The position numbers were made by a program, and so were the translations under genes. A stretch of DNA of 64,000 nt from Achromobacter spanius (GTDB lineage: Bacteria > Pseudomonadota > Gammaproteobacteria > Burkholderiales > Burkholderiaceae_B): assembly GCF_002812705.1 (NCBI RefSeq), contig NZ_CP025030.1:3658001-3722000 (forward strand), written 5' to 3'. Under the pieces are notes generated by a model. That model was not told the DNA's origin, searched no databases, and saw nothing but the letters and a program-made list of their open reading frames with translations. The number at the start of each line of letters is the position of its first letter. Within the stretch, counting starts at the first letter, position 1. Of the stretch, positions 35,799-44,512 are shown piece by piece.

Positions 35799-36553
35799 GG
35801 CGCCTTGCCCGTGCTCCACAGCGATTCAAGTAGATTTTTCTCTCGCAGCGTGTCCATGGGTTGCCAGAAACCCAGATGCTCGAAGGCATGCAACTGGCCT
35901 TCGCGGCTCAGGGTCTCAAGCGGGCCGGCTTCCCAGGTGGTGTCGTCGTCCTCGATCAGGGAAAGCACGCTAGGCGACAGCACAAAAAAGCCGCCGTTGA
36001 TGAGGCCGCCGTCACCACGCGGTTTTTCCGTGAATCCAGTGACCCGGTCGCCGTCCCGGCGCAGCGCGCCATAGCGTCCGGGCGGCTGCACGGCGGTGAC
36101 CGTGGCCGCCTTGCCATGCTGGCGATGAAAGGCGACCAGTGCGCTGATGTCAATATCCGCCACGCCGTCGCCATAGGTGAAGCAGAATGCCTCGTCTTCC
36201 TTCACATAGTCGGCCACGCGCTTGAGGCGGCCTCCCGTCATGGTCGTTTCACCGGTGTCCACCAACGTCACGCGCCAGGGTTCGGCCTTGCGCTGGTGCA
36301 CTTCCATGCGGTTATCGGCCATGTCGAAGGTCACATCCGACATGTGCAGGAAGTAGTTGGCGAAGTACTCCTTGATCATGTAGCCCTTGTAGCCGCAGCA
36401 GATCACGAAGTCGTTCACGCCATGGGCGGAATAGGTTTTCATGATGTGCCACAGAATGGGCCGCCCGCCGATTTCGATCATCGGCTTGGGACGCGTGTGC
36501 GTTTCTTCGGAGATACGGGTGCCCAGGCCCCCGGCGAGGATGATGGCTTTCAT
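35783..36553 (-). CDS. rfbF: Glucose-1-phosphate cytidylyltransferase
   Basis: A 256-aa nucleotidyltransferase making CDP-glucose from CTP and glucose-1-phosphate. The start MKAIILAGGLGTRISEETHTRPKPMIEIGG at 36553 is the family signature. GDGVADIDISALVAFHRQHGKAATVTAVQPPGRYGAL is the catalytic region specific to RfbF. The ATG overlaps the stop of the large glycosyltransferase gene (ATGA). It supplies the first committed step of the sugar pathway. Confidence 0.95.
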   Translation of the reverse strand: MKAIILAGGLGTRISEETHTRPKPMIEIGGRPILWHIMKTYSAHGVNDFVICCGYKGYMIKEYFANYFLHMSDVTFDMADNRMEVHQRKAEPWRVTLVDTGETTMTGGRLKRVADYVKEDEAFCFTYGDGVADIDISALVAFHRQHGKAATVTAVQPPGRYGALRRDGDRVTGFTEKPRGDGGLINGGFFVLSPSVLSLIEDDDTTWEAGPLETLSREGQLHAFEHLGFWQPMDTLREKNLLESLWSTGKAPWKVW

Positions 36554-39500
36554 GCTTGGGACTCGCACCAGGTGTTGAACATGCCGCGCAGCGCGGCTTC
36601 GAATTTGCGGGCGAATGCGGGTTCGTCCATCAAGGGGCTGGCGTGCATTTCTTCACGCAAGCCGGCGCGCAGAGCGGCTAGTGCTGGCAAATCACTGGCC
36701 AGCGCAACCACTTTCTCGATGTATTCCTCCTCCGTTTGGGCTATCCACTCAGGGTGCCCGACTCCGTGCAACACGGACGAACCAATTCGGCCCACGCTTG
36801 GGCGGTCCGCAAGCGTGACAAAGGGGACGCCCATGTATAGCGATTCCACCAAGGTCACTCCTGAATTGTGGGGGAAGCAATCGAGGCCGATGTCCATGTT
36901 CCTCAGAGTGTCCCAAGGTGGGCTGTGGCATCCGATGGCGAGACGGCTGCGGTCGACGCCTTGGCTCTCAAAGCGAGTGATCAATTCTTCCTGCATGGCG
37001 ATATCGCGATAGCTATTGCTGTCCACGACCAACCGAGCCAGAGGCAAGCGGCCAAGGATTGTGGCCCAGACGCGAATTGTTCGACTGTTCATCCGAATGG
37101 CCCGGGTCAGGCTTCCCAGCGTTACATGGCCCGAGGATAGCGCCGGGAGCGAACCGTATTCACCCATGCTATTGCCGGGTCGATAAATGAAGTTCGTGTT
37201 GGTTAGGCGCCAGGGCTTCTCAGCGAAAAGTTCTTCGCTGCCCCCGGGTGCCATCGCCTCGTCGGTCAGGATGTAGTCGATCGCCGATACCCCGGTGGTG
37301 TACCCATAACCAAGCCACGTCATCGACACTGGCGCTGGCTTACGTGCAAATACGGCCAGTCGATTTCCAGCAGTATGTCCGGCAACATCGATCAATATGT
37401 CGATCTGATCGGCGCGGATTCGGTCGGCGAGTTCGGTGTCGGCTAGGGGAGCCGTCGGCACCCAATGATCGAAGTACTGCTTGAACCGGGTGGTGGCTTC
37501 GTCCTCCATCGTCAACTCCGCATACGCGGTTAGCTCGAAGGCTTCACGGTTCAAATGCGTCAGTAGCGGCTCGATGAAGCAATTGCCTGAATGCTGCCGG
37601 AAATCAGGCGACGTAAAGCCGACTTTCAGCTTGCGATGGAGCTGGTGTGAGTTCTTGTGCGGTCGCCAGGTGTTGCGCAGGGGCAGGCAGTAGCTCTGAT
37701 CGTAGGCCTGGTACGCCTGATAGACTTCTTGCGCGCTGACCGAGGGAGCATAGTTCAAGGCAAACAGTAAGTTGTTGTTTGCGGCCAGGGACTTCGGCGC
37801 ACGCTCGACTGCATTGCGGGCTGCCGCAATGGCTCCTTCCGCGTCGCCGCTATCGATAAGTATTTTGCTCAGATTGGCGAGTGCTTTCTGCAAATTGGGA
37901 TCAATCTCTAGCGCGCGCAGGCACGAGGCCTTGGCCTCTTGGTATCGCCGTTCAGTATTCAGGGCATCGGCCAAAGCTGCATGCGCGTGGGCATCTGCTG
38001 GAGCCAATTCAACAGCACGCCGACCGGCACTTATCGCCTCCGAGGTTCGCTCCAATTGGCTGAAGCAGACTGCCAGCGTGATATAGCTTTGGGCGTGGTT
38101 GGGCTGCAACTCCAACATTCGCAGCGTGGCCACCAATGCCTGCGCAGGACGCCGCGTGTTGCACAGCGTAATGGCAAGCGCTTCCCATGCGTCGAAAAAT
38201 TTCGGTGCGAGCTTGGTAAGCGTGCGCGCAAGCGGTTCAGACTCCGAATAGGCGTTACGCGTCATCGCTTGGTTCAGACGCTGAGCCTGAGAGAGAAGGC
38301 TCGCTGGCGGATGCACGGAGGGCTGGGGCTTGAGCCGTCCAGTCAGCCATATTCGCGCAAGCGCGTCGACGAACAGCCCCGCGTAGTGGCCCCTGCCTTC
38401 GCTCTCTATCAGGCCCGCCTCTAGAAGTGCATGCCAGGATTCGGCGGACCCCTCCATCAACGCAAATCGCTTGATCAACGATAGGACGTCATTCAAATCA
38501 CCTGTGCCTAGGTTGGAATATGCAGGGTCGGCGGCGACTGACTCGAGCGATTCCTGTAGAGACTGGCCAGAGGACAGCGTGCCCAAGAGCGCGCGCTGCG
38601 CATCATTGAACACCAAGCGCAAAGGTTCATGCCAGAGATTGAACAGGGGAACGTCGGTATTCGTTGGGGGGATGCACCGCAGTGGTCGAAAGACGGTGTC
38701 CATTTGGTCGTAGGGGGCCGGGCCGAGGCAGAAATGGGCAAGGTCCGCTTCCACCAACGTCTTCAAACACTTGCTCAACGACTTTTGCAGAGTCGTCTCA
38801 TCCTTGACCGCGCCACGAATCAACTCCTTAAGGATCGTCGCATAGGGCAGGGCGCTGGGCCACGCACGGCCAAGTACTGTCAACAGCTCGATCATGACGG
38901 GATCCGTGGTCACAAGTCCACGGCCCAGATGCGTGACATAGGAAACAGCTGAATCGGATCCTCTAGCGGCCAATCTGATCAGGCCGCTCGCCCAGCTCAA
39001 ATCAGCGAAACGAGACAACTCCGGCGCCGTCAAAACCTCCTGTTCGCGGTCCTGCGAAACCAACAGACTCTGGCGAAAACCTCGTCCACTGGAAAAATCC
39101 AGATATTGCTGACGGATAGGTCGCGGCTGTCCCATGCTAAGCAAACTATGGGACAGCGACACGTTCTGCCCAAGTTCCAGAGGGATTTCGCTCAATGGGT
39201 CTGCGTCACCTACGTAAGCCAAGCCCGCTTGGGTCGCTTGTCCGGCAAACTCGATGAAGTACTTGGGCGAACACGCCAAAAGGCGTGCGGCTTCGTCAGT
39301 TTCGAGTCCATTCGCGATTTGCGCAGCTATTGCTCCAACGGAAGCGCCCATAGGATTGGTCTGGGCCAACCCTTCCTTGAATAGAGTCAGTGCCGCGCGG
39401 GCGCCGGCCTTGACTTCGGCCTCTGTCGTGGCGGAATGCGTGTGCAGCAAAATGGCGTCGCGCACGACCTCCAGACCTTTGGCGCCCGGATAGGTTCGGT

Positions 39501-39945
39501 AGTCCACGTACAGCAAACCCAACGGGGACAGCAGCCTCTTGCAATGTTCCAGAAGGGCATGCGCCTGCGCTGCGGGCAGGCTGTCATACAGTGCAGGGAC
39601 AATAATGTAATCGAATGGCTCGATGTCTGCGGGCAGTTGAGCGAGGTCAGAGACGCTCAGAGTGACATTCGTAAGTCCTAGTTCGTCCAGACGCCGCCGA
39701 CCCAGTTCGATCTGGTCGGAGCGCGTATCTAGCCCGATAACGCAGGCGGCGGCGTTGGCCAGCGCGAATGGAAGAAGCCCGTCCGCGGCACCGCAGTTCA
39801 GCATCAGTACGCGAGCGTGTTTAAGGGGAGAGGTCGGTACTCCATACAGGTGAGCGACGGCACGCAGATGTAGTGGTGAATGGCTGGGGGTCAAATGGCC
39901 AGGGCTGTCTGCCGTCTGACGTTGCGTGGGGGCCGGAGTCAACAT
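36550..39945 (-). CDS. Methyltransferase-TPR-O-GlcNAc-transferase-type (GT41) fusion; probable flagellin glycosyltransferase
   Basis: A 1131-aa three-part protein. Residues about 40-170 are a Rossmann methyltransferase-like domain (VLMLNCGAADGLLPFAL, with a degenerate motif I). About 205-520 resembles the methyltransferase regulatory domain. About 590-725 holds four to five TPRs (for example NHAQSYITLAVCFSQLERTSEAI). Residues 770-1125 form a GT41/SPINDLY catalytic domain: DFRQHSGNCFIEPLL, GHTAGNRLAVFARKPAPVSM, LDCFPHNSGVTLVESLYMGV. GT41 enzymes O-glycosylate Ser/Thr of proteins. It lies directly downstream of fliC and heads the CDP-sugar operon, so flagellin is the likely acceptor. Base composition looks less GC-rich than the neighbours by eye, suggesting transfer. 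Confidence 0.82.
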   Translation of the reverse strand: MLTPAPTQRQTADSPGHLTPSHSPLHLRAVAHLYGVPTSPLKHARVLMLNCGAADGLLPFALANAAACVIGLDTRSDQIELGRRRLDELGLTNVTLSVSDLAQLPADIEPFDYIIVPALYDSLPAAQAHALLEHCKRLLSPLGLLYVDYRTYPGAKGLEVVRDAILLHTHSATTEAEVKAGARAALTLFKEGLAQTNPMGASVGAIAAQIANGLETDEAARLLACSPKYFIEFAGQATQAGLAYVGDADPLSEIPLELGQNVSLSHSLLSMGQPRPIRQQYLDFSSGRGFRQSLLVSQDREQEVLTAPELSRFADLSWASGLIRLAARGSDSAVSYVTHLGRGLVTTDPVMIELLTVLGRAWPSALPYATILKELIRGAVKDETTLQKSLSKCLKTLVEADLAHFCLGPAPYDQMDTVFRPLRCIPPTNTDVPLFNLWHEPLRLVFNDAQRALLGTLSSGQSLQESLESVAADPAYSNLGTGDLNDVLSLIKRFALMEGSAESWHALLEAGLIESEGRGHYAGLFVDALARIWLTGRLKPQPSVHPPASLLSQAQRLNQAMTRNAYSESEPLARTLTKLAPKFFDAWEALAITLCNTRRPAQALVATLRMLELQPNHAQSYITLAVCFSQLERTSEAISAGRRAVELAPADAHAHAALADALNTERRYQEAKASCLRALEIDPNLQKALANLSKILIDSGDAEGAIAAARNAVERAPKSLAANNNLLFALNYAPSVSAQEVYQAYQAYDQSYCLPLRNTWRPHKNSHQLHRKLKVGFTSPDFRQHSGNCFIEPLLTHLNREAFELTAYAELTMEDEATTRFKQYFDHWVPTAPLADTELADRIRADQIDILIDVAGHTAGNRLAVFARKPAPVSMTWLGYGYTTGVSAIDYILTDEAMAPGGSEELFAEKPWRLTNTNFIYRPGNSMGEYGSLPALSSGHVTLGSLTRAIRMNSRTIRVWATILGRLPLARLVVDSNSYRDIAMQEELITRFESQGVDRSRLAIGCHSPPWDTLRNMDIGLDCFPHNSGVTLVESLYMGVPFVTLADRPSVGRIGSSVLHGVGHPEWIAQTEEEYIEKVVALASDLPALAALRAGLREEMHASPLMDEPAFARKFEAALRGMFNTWCESQA

Positions 39946-40129
39946 AGGAGGATGAACAGGATCAAGGCTGGGAATAATTAGCAGATTCTATGAACAAGCC
40001 AGTCCCGTCATTTTGGCAAGCAGCGTTCAAATTCACCTCCAGTTCGGGTGCATCCATTCTCTTGAAAGCGCTTTTCCGACCAGGTGAGCCCTTCTCTTGC
40101 GCGTCAACGATAGCTATTCCTACAAACGA

Positions 40130-40155
40130 AAAAAACCCGCCGAGAGGCGGGTTCT
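40130..40155 (-). terminator. fliC terminator
   Basis: On the minus strand AACCCGCC-TCTC-GGCGGGTT followed by six T, about 90 bp after the fliC stop. It separates fliC from the glycosyltransferase gene, which therefore probably has its own promoter or relies on read-through. The remaining part of the 300-bp gap (39946-40129) is AT-rich without a clear feature. Confidence 0.88.
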
Positions 40156-40246
40156 TGGGGCGGCCAGCGTAGGATGCGAAGGTTCCCGCGCTGGCCGGTA
40201 GCCGGAAAAGCCGGAGCTTTCCCAACCGAATGTACCGTGCGGCGAA

Positions 40247-41938
40247 TTAACGCAGCAGCGACAGAACCGTTTGCGGCACTTGGTTGGCTTGCGCCAGAAC
40301 CGAGGTACCAGCTTGTTGCAGGATCTGAGCCTTGGACATGTTCGACACTTCCGTGGCGTAGTCGGCGTCTTGAATACGCGAACGAGCGTTGGACAGGTTG
40401 TTGACCACGTTGTTCAGGTTCGAGATCGTCGATTCCAGACGGTTCTGCACAGCACCCAGTTCGCCGGTCAGCTTGTCCAGCTTCGTGAAGGCCGCGTCCA
40501 GCGTCTTCATCGGGTCGGTGGTCTTGGTGCCCTTGCTGGTGTCTTCCGTGGTCAGCTTGCCGGAGCTGTTGACCTTGGCTTCTGCGCCAATCTTCGGCTC
40601 GTAGTCACCCGTGCCCGTGCCGCCCTTGACAGTGGTCTTGCCCGTGTTGGGGTCCACGTTGTAGATAGTCGTGTAGTTCAGGGTGCGGGTCAGCGTGCCC
40701 TTATCGTCGACGTAGGCGATGCTGCCGCCAGCGGACGTGCCGCCGGTGAAGGTCACCGTCGCTGCGGTGATGCCGCTGCCCAGGGTGACCGTGTTGCCGC
40801 CGGCGGCGGCGTTAGCCTTGAAGTTCGCCAGCAGGGCGTCCTTGGTGATCGTGTCGGTGAACCACAGTCGGCCAGCCGTGCTGTTCTTGTACGTCTTGCC
40901 GCCGATGTCGACCGAGGCGGTGTTGACGGGCGAGCTTGCTGCCGTGCGCAGGACCAGATCCAGCTTCGCTGCGGTGCCGCTGGCGTTGTTGGTGGTCAGG
41001 TTGCCCGAGGCGTCCATGAAGGCGGCTTGGCCACCGATGGACACGTCGCCGTTGGCGTCAACGGTGAACTCCGTGGAGCCCGAAGTACCGTTGTTGTACG
41101 TGCCGGTGACGGTGCCCGTGCCCGGCTTGATCGAGGTGGCCAGCGTGTTGATGGCAGCAGCGTCCGAGGCGCTGTTGTTCGTGAACGTGAAGTTCTTGTT
41201 GTCGGCGTCGTACGTATAGGTCGTATCGTTACCAGCCGCGACGCTGACACGGACGGTGTTGCCATTTTCCAGGCGGCCGAAAACGTCGTCAGCCTTGATG
41301 GCGGTGTGCGTCGTGGTAACGGTCCATTCGTTGGTGCCCGTGGCCGCGCCACCAGCAGCTTGCAGATCCGACGCCGTAGCCGAACGGTTTTGGGTCACGC
41401 CCGAGCCGTTGACGTTGAAGCCGTCCAGACCCAGCGTCTTGACGCTGATTTCCGACAGGTTCAGGGTGATCGTTTCGCCGTCGTTGGCGCCAACTTGCAG
41501 CGTCAGGGGCTTGGCCGAATCCGACAGAACCTTCACGCCGTTGAAGTCGGTTTGTTGCGAGATGCGGTCGATGTCCGACAGACGTTGGTTGATTTCGTCT
41601 TGCATCGAGTTCAGCTGTTCTTGCGAGTAGCTGCCGTTCGAAGCTTGCACCGACAGTTCGCGAACACGTTGCAGGTGGGTGTTGACTTCGGAGGCGGCGC
41701 CTTCCGTCGTCTGAGCCAGCGAGATACCGTCGTTGGCGTTACGAGCGGCTTGGGTCAGGCCCTTGACGTTCGCGGTGAAGCGGTTGGCAATGGCCATACC
41801 GGCGGCGTCGTCCTTGGCGCTGTTGATGCGCAGGCCCGACGACAGGCGTTCGATGGCGGTACCCAGGGACGATTGCGACTTGTTCAGGTTGTTCTGAGCA
41901 ACGAGCGACAAGTAGTTGGTGTTGATAACTGCAGCCAT
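40247..41938 (-). CDS. fliC: Flagellin FliC
   Basis: A 563-aa filament subunit exported by the flagellar type III system. The start MAAVINTNYLSLVAQNNLNKSQSSL at 41938 is canonical; the frame is open further upstream, but GGGAGC precedes this ATG. The conserved D0/D1 parts are the N-terminal ~140 residues (IERLSSGLRINSAKDDAAGMAIANRFTANVKGL) and C-terminal ~85 (ISNLNNVVNNLSNARSRIQDADYATEVSNMSKAQILQQAGTSVLAQANQ, ending SLLR). The middle (about 180-470) is a Thr/Ser/Gly/Asn-rich surface region with many potential O-glycosylation sites and no Cys. A sigma28 promoter lies upstream. Confidence 0.96.
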   Translation of the reverse strand: MAAVINTNYLSLVAQNNLNKSQSSLGTAIERLSSGLRINSAKDDAAGMAIANRFTANVKGLTQAARNANDGISLAQTTEGAASEVNTHLQRVRELSVQASNGSYSQEQLNSMQDEINQRLSDIDRISQQTDFNGVKVLSDSAKPLTLQVGANDGETITLNLSEISVKTLGLDGFNVNGSGVTQNRSATASDLQAAGGAATGTNEWTVTTTHTAIKADDVFGRLENGNTVRVSVAAGNDTTYTYDADNKNFTFTNNSASDAAAINTLATSIKPGTGTVTGTYNNGTSGSTEFTVDANGDVSIGGQAAFMDASGNLTTNNASGTAAKLDLVLRTAASSPVNTASVDIGGKTYKNSTAGRLWFTDTITKDALLANFKANAAAGGNTVTLGSGITAATVTFTGGTSAGGSIAYVDDKGTLTRTLNYTTIYNVDPNTGKTTVKGGTGTGDYEPKIGAEAKVNSSGKLTTEDTSKGTKTTDPMKTLDAAFTKLDKLTGELGAVQNRLESTISNLNNVVNNLSNARSRIQDADYATEVSNMSKAQILQQAGTSVLAQANQVPQTVLSLLR

Positions 41939-42047
41939 GTTTAGGCTCCCAAGAGAGAAAGGCTTCTTCAAACCGGGCAGCGGGGCCGCCCATCGTGTTA
42001 ACGGGAGAATTCGCTTTCTTGCGTCTTCGAATTTCTCTGTTGTCAGG

Positions 42048-42074
42048 ATTACGGCAGTCGCAAATCAATCTTTA
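42048..42074 (-). promoter_or_regulatory. Sigma28 (FliA) promoter of fliC
   Basis: On the minus strand TAAA (42074-42071), exactly 15 bp spacer, GCCGTAAT (42055-42048), close to the consensus TAAA-N15-GCCGATAA. It is about 110 bp upstream of the fliC ATG. FliA itself is encoded next door. Confidence 0.75.
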
Positions 42075-42171
42075 GCCCTATTTCGCGAAAGTCGAATTTA
42101 TTGTTGTATCCGTCGAACGATGGATGTTGCGTGGCGTGGCCCGCGCTGGCTGTAGGTCTCTATGAATGGAA

Positions 42172-42201
42172 ACGGGCGCCAGTTCGTCACTGAGCGCCCG
42201 T
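42172..42201 (-). terminator. Possible fliA terminator
   Basis: ACGGGCGC / GCGCCCGT 8-bp inverted repeat with a 14-nt loop, downstream of fliA on the minus strand. It is followed only by a weak T-stretch (TTCC), so termination is uncertain. Confidence 0.45.
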
Positions 42202-42257
42202 TCTTGTCTTGTGCTGGGAGCAGCCGCGCTATCGCAACTTCTTCCTATATATAGGCA

Positions 42258-43016
42258 TCAAATAATCTGCGCGATCTGCCCTTCCAGCGGCAGTTCCTGC
42301 CAGGCCATCTCTTTCAACTTCGCCCGGATCCGCGCGGTCGCCTGTGACCTCAACTGGCACACCCGTGCCTCGGTCACATTCATGATGGCGCCGATCTCTT
42401 TCAAGTTCAGCCCCTGCTCGTAACACAGCGACAGCAACAATTTTTCGCGATCAGGCAACGCGTCAATCGCCTGCACCAGCGCCTGGCGGAAATCGCCGGC
42501 CAATAGCGCATCCAGCGGGTTGCCGCCGGCCGAGCCGTGGTTGAGCGTGGCGGTCCAGTCCGATTGGCCGGAGGCGGAGTCGGGTTCGGTGGTGAAGTCT
42601 TCGTAATGCACGATCTGCACGCCTTGGGCGTCGTGCAGCAGGGATTGGTATTCGCCGATCGGCATTTCAAGCTGGGCGGCGATCTCGGCTTCCGAGGGCG
42701 CGCGCATCAGGCGCTGTTCAAGCTGCTGGATGGCTTGTTCGATCTTGCGCGCCTTGGTGCGGACGCTGCGCGGCAGCCAGTCCTGGCCGCGTAGCTCGTC
42801 CAGCATCGCGCCACGGATACGGGTCGTGGCGTAGGTCTCGAATTGGGCGTCTGCGGTTTCCTGATAGCGCCTTACGGCGTCAAGCAGGCCGATCATGCCG
42901 GCCTGTATCAGGTCGTCGAGCTCAACACTGGCGGGTAGCCGTGCGAGCAATTGCAGGGCCAGCTTCCGCACTAGCGGGGCATATTCGACCAAGCTGTCAT
43001 CTGCGTGGGGCATTGC
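42258..43016 (-). CDS. fliA: Flagellar sigma factor 28 FliA
   Basis: A 252-aa sigma factor for late flagellar genes. Region 2 is YAPLVRKLALQLLARLPASVELDDLIQAGMIGLLDAVRRY...FETYATTRIRGAMLDELRGQDWLPRSVR, region 3 is about residues 90-150, and region 4 is LPDREKLLLSLCYEQGLNLKEIGAIMNVTEARVCQLRSQATARIRAKL. I chose the ATG at 43016; an in-frame TTG at 43064 would add 16 residues without a better ribosome site. Its anti-sigma factor FlgM is encoded at the other end of the block. Unlike in many beta-proteobacteria, it is next to fliC rather than after flhF. Confidence 0.93.
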   Translation of the reverse strand, partial: AMPHADDSLVEYAPLVRKLALQLLARLPASVELDDLIQAGMIGLLDAVRRYQETADAQFETYATTRIRGAMLDELRGQDWLPRSVRTKARKIEQAIQQLEQRLMRAPSEAEIAAQLEMPIGEYQSLLHDAQGVQIVHYEDFTTEPDSASGQSDWTATLNHGSAGGNPLDALLAGDFRQALVQAIDALPDREKLLLSLCYEQGLNLKEIGAIMNVTEARVCQLRSQATARIRAKLKEMAWQELPLEGQIAQII

Positions 43017-43064
43017 GGGAATGTCAGGCTGTGTCCATCGTGACGCATCGTCGGACGTTGTCAA

Positions 43065-43446
43065 TTTGCGACATTGTCGACAAACGCGCGGCTGCGCTAA
43101 AGCGACCAGGATTGAGTGATCGGCAAGGTGTCATTGTCGGCACTACACAACATTTCATTCGCGGAAGTACGCAATGTTTTGAATGCTTATTTGCCAAATT
43201 GACGTAAATTCGTCACGAGTTTCTATGTCAATGTGTATCTAAACTCACAGGTTGCGCAATATCAACAAAGATTTGTCATATAAGTCATAGAAAATGACAT
43301 CACCTGTGGTAAATTTTACTTAAATTGCGAACAAATAATACATTTCGCATTAAAACAGGATGCAGCAGCATTCAGGCGCTCTTAAGGCGCCGGTGCTTTT
43401 GGTCATAGAAGCCCCCGTGGGTGGGATTTGGGATAGGGAGTAGGGC
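43065..43446. promoter_or_regulatory. AT-rich regulatory region between fliA and flhDC
   Basis: A 382-430 bp divergent control region, distinctly AT-rich from about 43140 to 43370. It holds several perfect inverted repeats: TTGTCGACAA (43074-43083), TGACG-N6-CGTCA (43200-43215) and TGTCAT-N14-ATGACA (43274-43299). A possible sigma70 promoter is TTGCGC (43252) with TCATAT (43276) at 18-bp spacing. This is where control of the flagellar master operon should act; the regulators cannot be named from sequence. Confidence 0.6.
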
Positions 43447-43770
43447 GTGCAACAAGTCGAAAATTCATTGCTGGCAGACATTCGCGAAGTGAATCTGTCA
43501 TATCTGTTACTTGCGCAACGTATGTTGCGTGATGACTACGCAGCATCAATGTTCCGTTTGGGATTCAGCAACGAAGTTGCCGACATCCTGATGCGTTTGT
43601 CGCCGGCGCAATTGGTGAAGCTGGCCAGCTCCAGCTCGCTGCTGTGCCGGTTCCGCTTTGATGATTACAGCCTGCTGTCCGCGCTGACCCGCGACGTGCT
43701 GGGTGGTGCGCTGCAACAAGCCCACGCTACGATCCTGTTGGCCAAGCAACCTGTAGAAGAACTGGCCTGA
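43447..43770 (+). CDS. flhD: Flagellar master regulator subunit FlhD
   Basis: A 107-aa all-helical partner of FlhC; the FlhD4C2 complex activates early flagellar operons. Conserved stretches are [60 protein letters not shown]. The start is a GTG at 43447, preceded by GGGAGTAGGGC; no ATG lies near it in frame. FlhC follows after 31 bp. Confidence 0.93.
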   Translation: MQQVENSLLADIREVNLSYLLLAQRMLRDDYAASMFRLGFSNEVADILMRLSPAQLVKLASSSSLLCRFRFDDYSLLSALTRDVLGGALQQAHATILLAKQPVEELA

Positions 43771-43801
43771 CGGCCGCTCGATCACCCACTCGGACTCTGC
43801 A

Positions 43802-44383
43802 ATGGCCTCCAAAAGCGTATCTCAGGAAGCGGACGACATTCTGCTTGCCAGCTCCATGATTACTTTGGGAGCTCGGTTACAGGTCCTGGAGGCGGAAACC
43901 AGCCTCAGCCACGACCGCCTCGCACGCTTGTATCGTGAAATTCGTGGTTGCTCGCCACCCAAAGGCATGCTGCCGTTCTCGGTTGACTGGTTCATGACCT
44001 GGTTGCCGAACATCCATTCGTCGCTGTTCTATAACGTGTATTCGTTCCTGAACGCGCGCACCAGCAGCAAGGGCATGCGCGCCACCATCGACGCCTATCG
44101 CCTGTACCTGGAAAACGCCGGCCTTGATACGGCCGAAAGCACCGAGCCGGTACTGAGCTTCACCCGCGCCTGGATGCTCGTGCGTTTCTTTGATAGCGGC
44201 ATGTTGCAACTGTCCGCCTGCCGCCAGTGCGGCGGCCATTTCATTGCCCACGCCCATGATCCGCAATCGGATTTTGTTTGCGCGATCTGCCGTCCGCCCC
44301 CTCGCGCCGGCAAGACGCGCGCAGCGGCCAAAGCGCGCGCCGGCACCCGTCCCGCGCCTCTCTTCGGCGACGCCCGTCCCTGA
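43802..44383 (+). CDS. flhC: Flagellar master regulator subunit FlhC
   Basis: A 193-aa zinc-binding DNA-binding partner of FlhD. The four zinc ligands are present as C140RQC143 and C160AIC163. The central GCSPPKGMLPFSVDWFMTWLPNIHSSLFYN is strongly conserved in the family. The C-terminal tail after the zinc site is Ala/Arg-rich. It is translationally close to flhD, and the gene pair precedes motA by 129 bp. Confidence 0.94.
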   Translation: MASKSVSQEADDILLASSMITLGARLQVLEAETSLSHDRLARLYREIRGCSPPKGMLPFSVDWFMTWLPNIHSSLFYNVYSFLNARTSSKGMRATIDAYRLYLENAGLDTAESTEPVLSFTRAWMLVRFFDSGMLQLSACRQCGGHFIAHAHDPQSDFVCAICRPPPRAGKTRAAAKARAGTRPAPLFGDARP

Positions 44384-44512
44384 CCGGGCCGGCGCAGTTT
44401 GCGTCCAAATACATCAAAAGCCCTGGAAAACTCCCCGTAACCCGCCTTTTTGGGTCGGGGGGAACAGGGGATCATTGACGCTAGTTTTAGACTTCGTTGG
44501 CAGGGGCCTGAT

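Noticed and set aside
34174..36553. dTDP-rhamnose biosynthesis locus
   Set aside because: The nucleotidyltransferase and dehydratase are CDP-glucose types (RfbF, RfbG), and no rmlA/rmlB/rmlD is present, so the epimerase most likely works on a CDP-sugar.
43016..43064. Upstream TTG start for fliA
   Set aside because: In frame but without a ribosome site; the ATG at 43016 gives the usual sigma28 length. Not fully excluded.
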